Assembly: GCA_019155185.1 (NCBI GenBank)
Contig: CM032804.1
Location: 3,258,492 to 3,322,491, forward strand
Source: Beaufortia kweichowensis
Taxonomy: Eukaryota; Chordata; Actinopteri; Cypriniformes; Gastromyzontidae
Direction of reading: 5' to 3'
DNA: 64,000 bases
How positions within the stretch are numbered: position 1 is the first letter of the stretch; every line of letters starts with the position of its first letter. Made by a program: the position numbers and the translations under genes. Below are positions 25,286 through 37,505 of this stretch, piece by piece. The notes beneath the pieces were generated by a model, which saw nothing but the letters and a program-made list of their open reading frames with translations, ran no database searches and was not told the origin of the DNA.

Positions 25286-28200
25286 ATGGCCCCGAATGGA
25301 CTAAAAGCGCTTGTAAACGACAGTAAGTGACATGCAATCTCTAAATGTGCGTGTTAATACTTGTACATGGTAGAAATCAAATGAGTAAGAGAGTTCGTGT
25401 TGTTATATTGTTCTGTATGATGGATGGAACAGGTGTACAGTGAGTGCTCGATACGTCATTTTGGACCGTACTTCCGTATGAAGATATTCACGTACTCACC
25501 TTAGCACAACTTACACAAAGTTGAACAACTTTACACAAACATTTTGTTTTTCAGAATAAAGTCATCAATTTAAATGTAAGGGTAAAGGATAGTTATATTT
25601 AATACTGCACGAATGAATAAAATGCGTGTGTCTTGTTGTGATCTCATGATCAACCTCACGGTGGACATAAAAACACAGGAAATGTTTAACTTAAACTCTT
25701 GAGGCATATAGTGTAATATTATTGTTGTATTTTTATGTCTGTATGTGTTTATTTTCTCCCAATAAATAGTAAATAAGTACTATTTTGTTGTTTTTCTTTT
25801 CTTTTTTAATACCCAGGGTGTCCAAGATATAAATGAATGTCCTATTTATATTTTTAAATAATTTTATTGTATTTGTCCACTACAACTGGTCATATTGTTT
25901 ATCATGTTTCTTATTTCTGTAGAAATCATCAATGGTGTGATCAAGAGCATTAAGAAAGATGGTGAATGGAAGGTAATGTCAGTGCTGTGCATTGAGCTCT
26001 TACAGTATCTTTATATACTTTAACTCTCTCTGATATCTCTGCATTGCTTTCTTCTTATTTAGGTGCTTATTGTTGATTATCTCAGCATGCGGATTCTGTC
26101 CTCATGCTGTAAAATGTCCGACATCATGGCTGAAGGGGTAACAAGTGAGTTTTAAATCATTTTTTGTAACAGTGAGTTCGTGATTTTAGTTTATTCAGTA
26201 TAAAGTGGAGCAGCAGAAGATATTTATTTCTCACCAGCTGTCAGAATAAAGTGTGAAAGTGTGTGTGTGTGTTTAATCAGGGTGTTACTGCAAGTTTTCC
26301 GCTGAGCTGAAAGTGGTTTTTATTGCAAGATGTGTATGTTTTTTCGGCTTTGCTGTTCTTGTCATTTAAAGCACTAGAAAAATTTTGCATAAATTTGTGA
26401 TGTTTTTCTTTACAGTTGTGGAGGACATTAACAAGCGCAGAGAGCCGATTCCTAGTCTGGAGGCTATTTACCTCATCTCCCCTGTGCCAAAGGTAAAACC
26501 TGCTTTGATATACCTTTTAATGTCATTTAAATAGCTAAATCTATATATTAGTGGTCTTAAAACTTTTAAATTGTCTTTTTTTACAGTCAGTTCATTCAAT
26601 AATCAATGATTTTAAAGAGACATCCGTCACTTACAAAGCAGCCCACATCTTCTTTACTGACAGTAAGACAACTTTACTGCGTTACTATTTGCGGTTTCAT
26701 ATTTTACATGTTGCGCAGTAGTTCTTTATTTATTTTATAGTTTTTCTTTACTTCTATTTTAGACATTTTAGATTAATAGTAAAATCATTAAAACTATCAA
26801 ATAAAATGAATGGAAGTATAGTAATTATTTAATGAAATCACAAGATACATACAGACATTAGACTGATATTATACATGTTGTGTTGATGTACATGTATTGT
26901 CAATGCTAAGTGTTATATCTGTGTCCCCTCTGCCATCAGCTTGTCCTGATGGGCTTTTCGCTGAACTCGGGAGGTCAAGGGTCGCCAAGGTCATTAAAAC
27001 CCTGAAGGAAATAAATGTGGCTTTCATACCGTATGAGTCTCAGGTGTGTATCTTTCAGTGGTTCCTCTGGAAACATACACTGGTTCAGCTCAGTCCACGT
27101 AACAATACATCTCTTGTGTTGTTTGTGTTGCAGGTGTTTACTTTGGACAACCCCACTTCCTTCCACACTTTCTACAGCCCAACTCAGACTAATTTAGATG
27201 ACAAAAGCAGGATGATGGAAGCGATGGCGGAGCAGATCGCCACACTCTGTGACACACTGAAGGAATACCCAGCTATCCGTTATCGGCAGTATGGACCACA
27301 CTTTCAGTTCTTACATCTGTTTGCCTTTTATTCCTTTCATAGTGAAATCAGCTCAGCTTAGTTTGAAGTATACAGGAAGTGTTAGAGTAAACCACATGTG
27401 TGTCTCTAAGGGGCCCGAAGGAGAACTTTAGCCTGGCAGAGATGGTGATGGACCGTCTGAACGCACACAAGGCAGATAATCCCAGCATGGGGGAGGTGAG
27501 ATATTTTAAATGCAGTAATAGTTTCATTGAAAGCTGTATATTTCTGATCTTGTGAACACAACAGAGATGTCACACATTTACTTCACACTGTTTTAATTTC
27601 TTCTCTTTAAAGTGACACTTGTGACCGCCGCTGTGCAATTTCTTACACTATCTTCCGGACTTTTCTTTCTCTCCCTGTTTTCTCGTCTCTCAGCTGATAT
27701 TTTCCCAAGCTTCAGGTGGGTGCTGAAATGCAAATCTTGGCCCTCGTCCATGAAACACAACCAGAACACATTTTTACAAGCATTGTTACGCAAATCTTCA
27801 CTTTAAGTTTAGTGTAACAATTTACATAAAAATCGATTTATAAAAGATTAGCATGAAAATTCTGCTTGTGTTTCATGAATTTGCCATCTTGTTTTCTCTT
27901 TGTGCTGTTTCTATTCTCTTTACACATTTTCTGATCTAATCTACTTTTCATGGTAGAATCGTGTTATTCAGTTAGAAAGAGCACAGTCTTCAGTTTAGGT
28001 TCAATATTTTGAGTGTTTTGTTCAAAGTTTATTACCAAAATAGTGTGAAATAGTGTTGTAAAGGCTCTGTATGTTTGATTTACAGGGTGCTGATAAAGCT
28101 CGCTCCCAGCTGCTGATAGTGGACCGTGGATATGACCCCATCTCTCCCATCCTGCACGAGTTAACCTTTCAGGCCATGGTCTATGATCTGCTAGACATCC

Positions 28201-31200
28201 AGCAGGACATTTACAAGTGTGTGATTGTCTGCTGTTGCACTGGTAACCTAAAGAATCATTTTCGGTCAAGTGGTTTAAGTGTCATCTTTGCTGACAGGTA
28301 TCAGACAACAGGGATCGGAGAGGCCCGAGAGAAGGAGGTGCTGCTGGATGAGGACGATGAGCTGTGGGTGCAGCTGCGACACATGCACATCGCAGACGTC
28401 ACCAAGTAAGAGCAGCTGCGTGGTTTTGTGTATTATATGTATCGCACACCCGCTGCCGTGCTTCTGAACTGACAATTCTTGTTTTGTTACAGGAAGGTGA
28501 CGGAGCTCCTGAGAACATTCTGTGAGAGCAAGAGGATGAACACAGACAAGGTACAGATACATGTTATCTGTCCATGCATTGTGAAGTGCTACCATTCTTT
28601 ATGAAGCAGCTAACTGTTATTATAGGGACTTTAAATGAATAAAAGGACATGGAATATTTATTTTAATATTTATGTTAGTCCACAAAGCACTAAAAATCAG
28701 TCATTATATATAAATATTTGACTGTACAGTTTTGTGATTGACTAAAGGATTTTAGATAAAATACCTAAAACATATATAATTCTTCTGTTTTTATTTTGTT
28801 CTTTTATTTTAGATTTTTTTTAATGTATACAGTTACAGTTACATTTACAATTACGTTTACTACAAAGTGATTATTTTTCCAAACTATACTAAAGTGTCAA
28901 TAATATTTTCAGGCGAACATCAAAGATCTGTCACAAATGCTGAAGAAGATGCCACAGTATCAGAAAGAGCTGAGCCTGGTATGAATTCTGAAAAACAATC
29001 TTTGTTTCTCTTTAACGTTTGAAAAGACTCTGACTGTGTGCTGTTTGTGTTCTTGTCAGTACTCCACTCATCTGAATCTGGCTGATGCTTGCATGAAGAA
29101 ATTCAAGAACCAAATAGACAAGCTGTGTGGTGTTGAGCAGGTCAGTACAGATTATAACCTCAGACCACATTACATCACTTAATACTGTATGTTATACAAG
29201 CTATTGTACAGTATGTACAGTACATCATTTTGTGAGGCTTTATCCAACCATCAATATTCTTATATGAAATATCTTTGTTGATGAATTCATTGAATATGGT
29301 CTGTTTTTATTTCTAATATTCTCCTTTTTGAATTATGCTCAGGGGCTGAACTGTCAGTAAAATTATGTCATTGCAGGAAGTCATTGCGTAATCTGTGAAA
29401 GTACAAATTACATGGCTGGACATTGTAGAGAAATCTTCCTGTTTTATGTACTGTATAGCAGATGGGCAGATAGTGTTAACTTTACATTTTAACATGCATT
29501 TAGTGCATTAGTCATGTGTATGAAGCTATTACAATCAGCTGCTTGATGAATAAATATGACTGTGTTCTGTAACACACGCCAGTGTACAGTACTGATGGAT
29601 TATCTCATCTACCGCTTATTTTGATGGATTCACATGTTTATGAGTAAAATCTTAAGTTGTTTTATGTAATTATTATCATGCAAATGTTTACCTCTTCATC
29701 TGTATGACTTATGGCTCAAATTCTGTGAAAAGGTTATTGTTATGGATGTTTTGTTTAAATGTACAAATATTCCATTTGGTAAATAATAGATTTTAAATCC
29801 TTCATGCATAAAAATATATAAATTAATTTAAAGGAATTTGCAAAATTCTGACAAAATAAAAGTATTGCAACGCAAAGGCCGTGGGCTCGATGTGCACTGA
29901 TAAAAGTGTATAGATAAACTGTATGTCACTTTGGGTAAAGGCATCTACCAAAGGCATAAATGTAAAAGTATACTGATTTACAAAAATGGAATGCTTGCAA
30001 ATAGTTTTTTCTCTTCAGTCATTCTTCTCTCAGAAGTGGATATGTGTGTTTCTCTGTAGGATTTGGCCATGGGATCAGATGCTGGAGGAGAGACGATCAA
30101 AGATGCTATGAAGAGTATCGTCCCTGTTCTGCTCAACGCTGAGATTCAACCCTACGATAAAATCCGCATTATCCTGCTTTACATTTTCCATAAGAAAAAG
30201 GGTATGACTTAATGACTTCATCTACAACTGACGTATTAACTGATAAACAGAAGCCAATGTTAAGCTTGTTATCTTTACACTTAGGCATTGGTGAAGAGAA
30301 TCTAAACAAACTCATCCAGCATGCAAATGTACAGCAGGACAGTAACATCATCACCAGCCTGCAGTATCTGGGCTGTCCCATCATTACCGGGGTGAGATGA
30401 CACCCTCTCCCTCCACCCTCCTAGATTCGATATGTGCCTAAAATGATTTTATTTGCTATTGTGTCTTTTAGGGTGCTAATGCCGGTAAGACATTGCCTGA
30501 TAAAAAGGAACGCACAGAGCCCACGTATCAGCTCTCGGTGGACACCCATCATTAAAGATGTCATGGAGGTCAGGAAACGCTTTATAGATATATGATCATA
30601 CATAATGTGATGATTGTGTTCTCATTTACATCCTCTCCGCTGTGCAGAATGTGATCGATGACAAGTGTGACAGGAAGCAGTGGCCATTTCTGTCTGACCC
30701 CGCCCCCATCACCACCACACAGACTGCTGTCAGGTACCTGCAATACTCACAGCACGACAGATTAATGTTTAAAGAGGAATTACCTAGCTCGTGATTGAAT
30801 AGATTTATGACACACAATAAATTATTATTTGTATTTCTAGTAACAGAAGACTTTTAGGTTACATGATCATGTGATTAGTCAGTGTCAAGCCAAAAAACAG
30901 AATTAGAGAGATTTGTGCATTTTAATTTAAGAAAGTAAATGTTAATGTACAATGTAAAAAAACTGGTTATGTAGATTGTCAGTATAGAATTCCTGTAAAA
31001 TTAATATTATAATATTAACTTTATTAATGTTGTCAATAATACCCATTCATAAAATTATTAGCATTAAAATTTAATATTAATATTAATTGACCTGATAACT
31101 GTTACTGCACATACTGAGCATATACATAAAAATGCACATTCCAATCTTCATTTTTTACATTTTTAGATATTTAAAGTTTTAATTAATATTATTAATTTAA

Positions 31201-31862
31201 AAATGTTTTATATATATATAATATATTTATAGGTATTATTATAAATAACATTAAAAAAAATATTAAAAAATGTTTAATGTTATAAAAATTGGTCAAATAT
31301 TTATTCTTAGACCTTTCCATCAATATATAAATTGTACTTGCTCAATAACTGTTTTTTGTTTATTTTTAACCAAAAAAGTTACAGATTGCAGCTTTAATTT
31401 TGATTAAAAAAATAACTCATATGAGAGTAATTTTTGGAAAACAGCGCTATTAAAACGTAATGAACATGTTCCGCCCAGGTTTGAGAGCACCTGTTATTGT
31501 GTGATGTGGTGTAACAGGGTATCTTTTGTATCATCCCACAGCAGTGCACGGTTTGGACACTGGCACAAGAACAGATCTGCCACAGAGTACCGCAGCGGTC
31601 CCCGTCTCATCATCTTTGTAATCGGTGGAGTCACACATTCTGAGATGCGCTGTGCTTATGAAGTGACCCGAGCTACGGAGGGCAAATGGGAGGTTGTGAT
31701 TGGTAAGAGGAGATATCTGACATTTATATTAATATATTACAAATTCTCACAGCAAACACTTACTGTTTACAAATGTTTTTTTCTTCTTTAGGTTCATCCC
31801 ACATTCTAACTCCATCTAATTTCCTGAATGATCTGAAGACATTGGGTCAGACAGCATCTTAG
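25286..31862 (+). CDS. stxbp2: Syntaxin-binding protein 2 (Munc18-2), 19 exons, one frameshift
   Basis: Sec1/Munc18 protein that clasps syntaxins (STX3, STX11) and promotes SNARE-driven granule exocytosis. Exons: 25286-25322, 25923-25972, 26063-26144, 26416-26492, 26587-26662, 26940-27043, 27134-27288, 27411-27495, 28086-28216, 28298-28405, 28493-28550, 28913-28978, 29060-29140, 30060-30201, 30285-30391, 30472-30568, 30648-30733, 31542-31702, 31792-31862. Phases agree at every junction. Expected product is about 591 residues; human STXBP2 has 593. Recognisable blocks include MRILSSCCKMSDI, NKRREPIPSLEAIYL, SQLLIVDRGYDPISP, CESKRMNTDKANIKDLSQ and the C-terminal GSSHILTPSNFL. Exon 16 is 97 nt between two phase-0 junctions. 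Two bases are missing around 30532-30538 (before the conserved Arg-Trp-Thr-Pro), so the literal reading stops early at about codon 480. Apart from this, the gene looks fully functional. AATAAA lies at 32559-32564. Confidence 0.93.
29866..29968 (+). repeat. Partial tRNA-SINE copy, plus orientation
   Basis: GGGCTCGATGTGCACTGATA, then CACTTTGGGTAAAGGCATCT and CATAAATGTAAA, is the same teleost dispersed repeat as 9405-9556 read in the opposite direction, lacking the A-box head. It lies in the 919-bp stxbp2 intron 29141-30059, which otherwise shows nothing. Confidence 0.65.
31087..31500. mobile_element. Worn MITE copy with a nested second-family fragment
   Basis: Shares the start ACCTGATAACTGTTACTGCA, the interior GTCAAATATTTATTCTTAG and CTTTCCAT.AATATAT, and a GTTCC-C-CC-GG block near the end with the cleaner copy at 58431-58668. 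Inside it, 31337-31396 is the right end of another family (GTTACAGATTGCAGCTTTAA). This accounts for most of the long stxbp2 intron 30734-31541. Confidence 0.6.
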
Positions 31863-32585
31863 CAGTCACATCACTGAAGAGATTCATCTCAATGAGCTCA
31901 TGTGAAAGCCGGTGAAACATTGAAGTCTGGATTCTGTGAATTAGCCAGTAGAAAAAGACACATTTTCCATCTAATGTTCAAGAACTTACTGATACTGATT
32001 ATTTGCTGTCTTTTAAAGGAGTTATTTTAAGGTAAACTGGTGGTATATAAATATATAAATATGAATGAAGTTATTACACTGATATTTAAGACAAATGACA
32101 ATATATGTGAAAATGCTGTAATTTAAACACAGGTTGCCAGATCCTCATAATTTTGCAAATATGTATAAATATCAGTTCTGATGATGTGAAGACTGGAACA
32201 AATGGATTTAAATGGTCACACTGGATTCTGAGACGCACTGTATAGAGGTTTTATCTCACCACTGCCTTTAGCTGTAAAACATCCACAGGCCTTTACTGCT
32301 TATAATGAAAAAGTAGGATAGACCTGCTTGTAACATACAGAAAGCAGAGAATTGTATCTGTAGTTTTCAGTCAGGTTTTGTTCAGTTATTTGTCCCTGTG
32401 TTAAAGAAGACATATGATGTTTCATCTTAGTACAGCCATCTTTGTGTTTGTCATGCTATAAACTTGTGCACTTTTTCTTTTACTGTTACGTTGTCACAGA
32501 TTGGGTGAATGTGGTGCATTGGGCCTTTTTGTCTGTTGTCTATTTGTTAACAATTCTAAATAAACTTTGCTTATATCATTATGCC
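31863..32585 (+). other. stxbp2: stxbp2 3'UTR
   Basis: Non-coding tail after the TAG at 31860-31862, ending shortly after AATAAA at 32559-32564. Confidence 0.7.
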
Positions 32586-33190
32586 ACATTTCTGTATTGT
32601 TAGTGTGATGTAGCTTTTATAACTTCTTTAAATTGTATTATGTGTTATATGTTATTATACAGTATATTATCATCTAGTGCTTTAGATTAAGTGTCCTCTG
32701 TGTATTTGTCTCCCTCTTTCCTAGGCACATCAGCCCGTAAAAAAGCCATAGATATATATTATCCCTCTCTAAATGTAGAAAGCCCTTAAGTCATGTCCAT
32801 GTGGATTTTTTCTGATCCTGTGTATAATTTCCCTGTATGGAGGCTTTAAATCTATTGTCAGATATTCAGAAATCCACTAATGGGTTTCATAGTTATTAAG
32901 CTAAATACAGACTGATGATGTCAGGTGATCTCTGTTGAGAGATATTGATGCTCAAATGATTGTAGTCTCTCTTGATAAACCATGATCACTCCACAGGAGA
33001 GAGGATTACCAGTTTTTATCTAGGATTATAGAAGTGGCCCCTGGCTTGGTTTTCTGATGGGTGTGGGTTTATAGCTGAAGCCTTTTAAAGCTCTAGTCCA
33101 GAGAAAGCTGGATCACAGCAAATTTGTAGGCAGGTCTCGGCTGGTACCATGACTTGTTATGAGAGATTTTCAAATTAAAGGAATATCCAA
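32586..33190 (+). promoter_or_regulatory. stxbp2-pcp2 intergenic region and presumed pcp2 promoter
   Basis: Short spacer without coding signal. Two GGATTA motifs (33003-33008 and 33023-33028), the complement of the CRX/OTX core TAATCC, lie about 180 bases before the predicted pcp2-like start codon. Function is inferred from motif and gene identity only. Confidence 0.4.
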
Positions 33191-36100
33191 ATGAAGATTA
33201 TAGAGGTGGAGACATCCCCTGGAGTGAAGATGAATAAGGTATATTTTTCCATTGACCCATTTCCATTATCATCTATGTGCATCCACATTTTAATGCATGT
33301 ACTATTTATCTATAAATACATGTTTAAATGACCTTATTCAAATGATTTCATCCTGACAGGACATTTCAGTTGAACAGGATCATTTGATCAATATTGTAAG
33401 TAATGGTCAGCGTGGAAGAATAGAGGAACAGTGCTGCTCATTGGGTCAATCTCAAGTTCCTGTCTACAACTCAGGTCAAACATCAAACCTATGAATAGAT
33501 AGATTGTTTTTATTATGCTTTGAACATGACACATCAATGGTTGACCATAAATAATGAAAATTACTTTCACTACTGTACTATTTTAACATACTGTACTAGT
33601 GCTTTGTCATTTTGATCTTATTTTGTACGATACTGGACTAGATCCTGAAGAACTTTACCAGCTCCTGGTCAACAGTCAGAGTCACAGATTAGATAATCAA
33701 CGGGTGGCGTTCAGACCATTACCAGGGATGGAGACATTCGCCATCAGAGAGCAGAAAGAAGTAAAAACATTGAAGACAAGCTTTGATCAGATCTGCAACA
33801 TGATCGGCAGGAATCATGTGAGTTTTAATTTAGAGCAATTGTTCACTTAGGTATGAGCCGTGTCATTCCAAACTCAATTTTTTATTTGATTGTTGATTAT
33901 TTATCAGTTATTACAAAAATGAAGACCATGGTCTGTCAAGTGTGGTCAGTTTACCTAAACTGTGGTCATTCTCCTTTTGCGTTCTGTGAAAGTAAAACAT
34001 GGAGATGAGATAACAAAATTGTAATTTCTGGGTGAATTAACTGTGCAGAACTTTTAGACTACATTAAATAATATTGTGAGAAAGTTGTAAAAATGTTGCA
34101 AACTTCTGTCATTAGAGTTTCAGGAAGACGGAACCCTTCAAAAATTCCTCTGACCCCTGAATCAAGAGGAAGCTTCAGTCCCAGTAACCCCAATCAACAT
34201 TGCAATGATTCAGACTCTCTAATCAATCTCCCATGTAGATCAGCCTCTTTTAGTCTGGTCTCAGATAAAGACCCAATGGATTATGATAGTTTTCAGGTGA
34301 GTAGAAATAGTATATTTACAGTGACATCATAAAGTATTTTGACTTAAAAGGGTTAATTTTGCATAATTAAATAAAAGTTATAAACCGAACGGTATCTGCA
34401 AGATGTGTGATTCTTTACAGAACAACTTTTATTACTAAGCCACATTATTAATTTATGGTCTACACTGAATATAACTTGTAACTGTGGCTAGTGCTCAAAC
34501 AAAAAGTGTACAAACACATTTTTTAAGCCACTTGGATTAATATTTTACTATCTAGGGTACATTCAGACAGATTGTATGTGTGTAACTGTACAATAGTACA
34601 TTGTATAATTTAAATCAAATAAGTTTATTCAACTGACCTATAAAATACAAACTTCATTAATATCATTACTTTGTTTTTCAATCCTCAAGGGTGAAGAGGA
34701 CCAGCTTTTCTGTCTAGTTAGTCAATCACAACGTGGAAGTATAGATGAACAGCGCTGCTCAATCAACCCTTTATCACATTCACCCAGCCCATCAGGTTAG
34801 TCTTAATGAAATCTATTATTGTAATTATAATGGCTTTTTTAAAATAAACCAACCAACAATCTGGTACATGCTTAACTTTCCAACAGATCAAGATGCTGAG
34901 GAGTTTTTTACACTTATTGCTAACACACAAAACCGACGGTTAGATGACCAGCGAGCAACACTTAACCTGCTTCCAGAGATACTAACATCCTCTGCACATA
35001 CTGGTCAGGAATCTGATCAACTCTTCAACATTGTCTCCAGAATACAGGTGCCCCAGATGTGTCATGTGATGATGTGTGGATTATACGTTTGTAATCATTT
35101 TTTATGAAATAAACTGATAAGACTTTTTAAGTTGGGCTCTGTACCTTTAAATGATCCATGTAAATGCCCCTTTTGCATGTAAAATAAGAAAAAGCTTCAC
35201 ATATACACTGCAGGCTTGGTCTGGCACAGTGTGTTTGCACTGTCACTCCATAAATGGTCAAGATCAGGCTGAAATGAGCTTTGAATATGTTACAGTATAT
35301 TTTCAGTAGAACTCTTTTATTTCAGAAGATCAAGAAAAATTTAGTTCCTCATGATAGGACTCCATTAACATATATTTGTATCTGATATTCGGTTGTAACT
35401 AGGGCATAAATCTAAATACAGGCCAACAAAAAGGGCTTATTTTAAGATTGTAATTAACATTAAGTAGTGCTCTCCCATTATCATGCACAGAAATATAAAC
35501 ATAGACAGAGTTTCATTAATTTAAAAGCAATCTGTGATGACACCATGTTGTACCATTATTTTCTTTTGGATAGGGCTCTCGGATAGATGATCAACGCTGC
35601 TCTGCTCCCCAAATCCAGCTGAGCTCTCCTGCCCCCCCGAGAAAGTCTTACTCTCGACCCATAACCCACTGTCCCTCCATCTGTATCACGGTCACCCAGT
35701 ACATCGCCCAGGAGATCAACATCATTCAGTCCGGTTTCAGAGGTGGGCTGCCAGCACTAATTCTGATGCATATCAGATAAATTATTAATCTGATTTATTA
35801 TTAATTATTAAGAATTAATTATTAATTATTAAGAATAAATTATTTATTTGCTATAGTATAGGGATTCTGATAACATGCTATATAAACAACAACATGTAAT
35901 AAATAACAGCATATAAAAATGCTTATTGTACCAATATGTTACACAAAGTGTTACCATTTTTTTCTACTAAATCTAAAATTAGATTTTATTTTATATAAAA
36001 TATTGTACAATATTATTGTATTATATAAAATATTAATATTTTATATTATTATTATATTATAAAATAGAAATATTGGGCTTATTGTCTCTGTACAGACAAG

Positions 36101-37505
36101 ACAAAATCTGTAAAAAAAAAAATGTATTAAAATTCACATGAATAATATCTCGATTAACATGGATGAAGTTGCTTAGTACTGGAATTATCCATATAAAAAT
36201 TAACTCAAGGGGGAAATGTTGTGCCTATTAAAAAATGTCTAATACATTGATTTCTTTCCCCTGAATCAGGAACAAGACTGTTTTGATCAGGACCAATTTT
36301 TCTCCCTTGTCCATCATGTACAGCAAAGACGAATGGATGACCAGCGATGCTTATTCGAACCCAGCAAACATATTTCCTCCACTCCAAAGACTCCAAACAT
36401 TACACCCATAGGTAAATGAAGTTTTAAAGGAAAATTTATTCATATAAAATGCCTTTTTTATTCTCTTACTAGTTTAACTTGTTTACAGTGTTCACAAAGG
36501 ATAATTCTGTAATTTTTGTCCATAATTTGTCTAATTCATGAATATTTATAAATATACAAAATTATACAAACTTAACAAAAAATACAAAAATCCAAATTGT
36601 AACTCTGCATTCACTTGTTATAAGCAACTGAGGACCCTAAACAGATAAGCAGAAGACTAATAGACCAGCGCGTGTCACTCAGCTCACTGCCAGGCCTCCA
36701 GTCCTCCACCGCTGTGAATCACAGACAGCAGAATAAAATATCCACCCCAAAGATTATCCTGACCCCTGCGTCACCTGCTGCACCCAAAAAAGCTCATTCC
36801 AGACCTGCTTCTCCCACCCTGATGCTCTGTGACTCAGAGCCTGTCAGACCTCCTCCCAGATCAGCGTCAGAGGAGGAGAGGTTACTGTATGATGACATGA
36901 ACATGCAGGTGAGGGATTGAAACCTCTTTCAGCAAGTATTTATATCTATTTTTGTTAAAAGGGTTGATATTAATTGCAGTCTTTTGGTTTAATAGATAAC
37001 ATTTCAAATTTCCATGCGCTTCCCCCCACACGAAGTAGGTTCATGTCGACAAATCTATGAACAAATATTGATGTCTTATAATTCATATGAATAATTGAGA
37101 ATTTGGTTGTTGGGTTTCTTATAGACGAATGGAAGAGAAAATCAGCCGTGCCAGTTCCCTGAAGTCTTTCTCACCATTGGACAGCCAGGGGAAGCTATTG
37201 TACTTCCACTCAATCTTAAACCTGGCAGACCTGTCTCTTTCAATGTGAATTCACCTAAAACGCATCACTCCAGGTCCACATCTCCTCACAGGTCACCTGC
37301 CAGACAAGAACATAGATCTTCTTCTCCAAACCAAATAAATGCAACAGGTCCGATCAGCCCACATGATTACTTCTCTCTGATCCAGAGAGTCCATACAGCT
37401 CAACTGCAACAGAACAACAGACAAGATAGAGGAGAAGTGAGCAAGGAGGATAAGAGAGGAAAAGAAAAAAATAGTGGTAGGAAAGAGAAAAAAAGAAAGA
37501 AATAG
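33191..37505 (+). CDS. pcp2: GoLoco-array protein, PCP2/L7-like (about 10 exons)
   Basis: GoLoco (GPR) motifs bind GDP-loaded Galpha-i/o and block nucleotide release. Proposed exons: 33191-33238, 33360-33474, 33642-33817, 34116-34296, 34690-34795, 34887-35047, 35574-35742, 36277-36411, 36625-36908, 37125-37505. The product is about 585 residues with six full-length GoLoco-type units: NIVSNGQRGRIEEQCCSL, QLLVNSQSHRLDNQRVAF, CLVSQSQRGSIDEQRCSI, TLIANTQNRRLDDQRATL, NIVSRIQGSRIDDQRCSA and SLVHHVQQRRMDDQRCLF. There are also half units FDQICNMIGRNH, SRRLIDQRVSL and DYFSLIQRVH. The tail is Ser/Pro-rich, then Lys-rich. No TPR domain is seen, unlike GPSM1/2. Mammalian PCP2 is about 100-140 residues with one or two motifs, so the name rests on motif content and on position between stxbp2 and xab2. 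The junction 33817/34116 does not keep frame, and two acceptors (36277, 36625) were chosen by phase. The first exon is tentative. Confidence 0.75.
33818..34115 (+). other. pcp2: pcp2-like intron 3, frame not resolved
   Basis: Begins with a good donor (GTGAGT) at 33818 in phase 0, but the following exon needs two carried-over bases. The interval would be expected to hold the C-terminal half of the third GoLoco motif. I did not find such a microexon in it. Confidence 0.4.
35743..36276 (+). other. pcp2: pcp2-like intron with AT-rich low complexity
   Basis: Contains runs of TTATTAATTAT and ATATTATTATT type around 35790-35850 and 35980-36065. No gene or clear transposon. The preceding intron 35048-35573 is likewise featureless. 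Confidence 0.6.
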
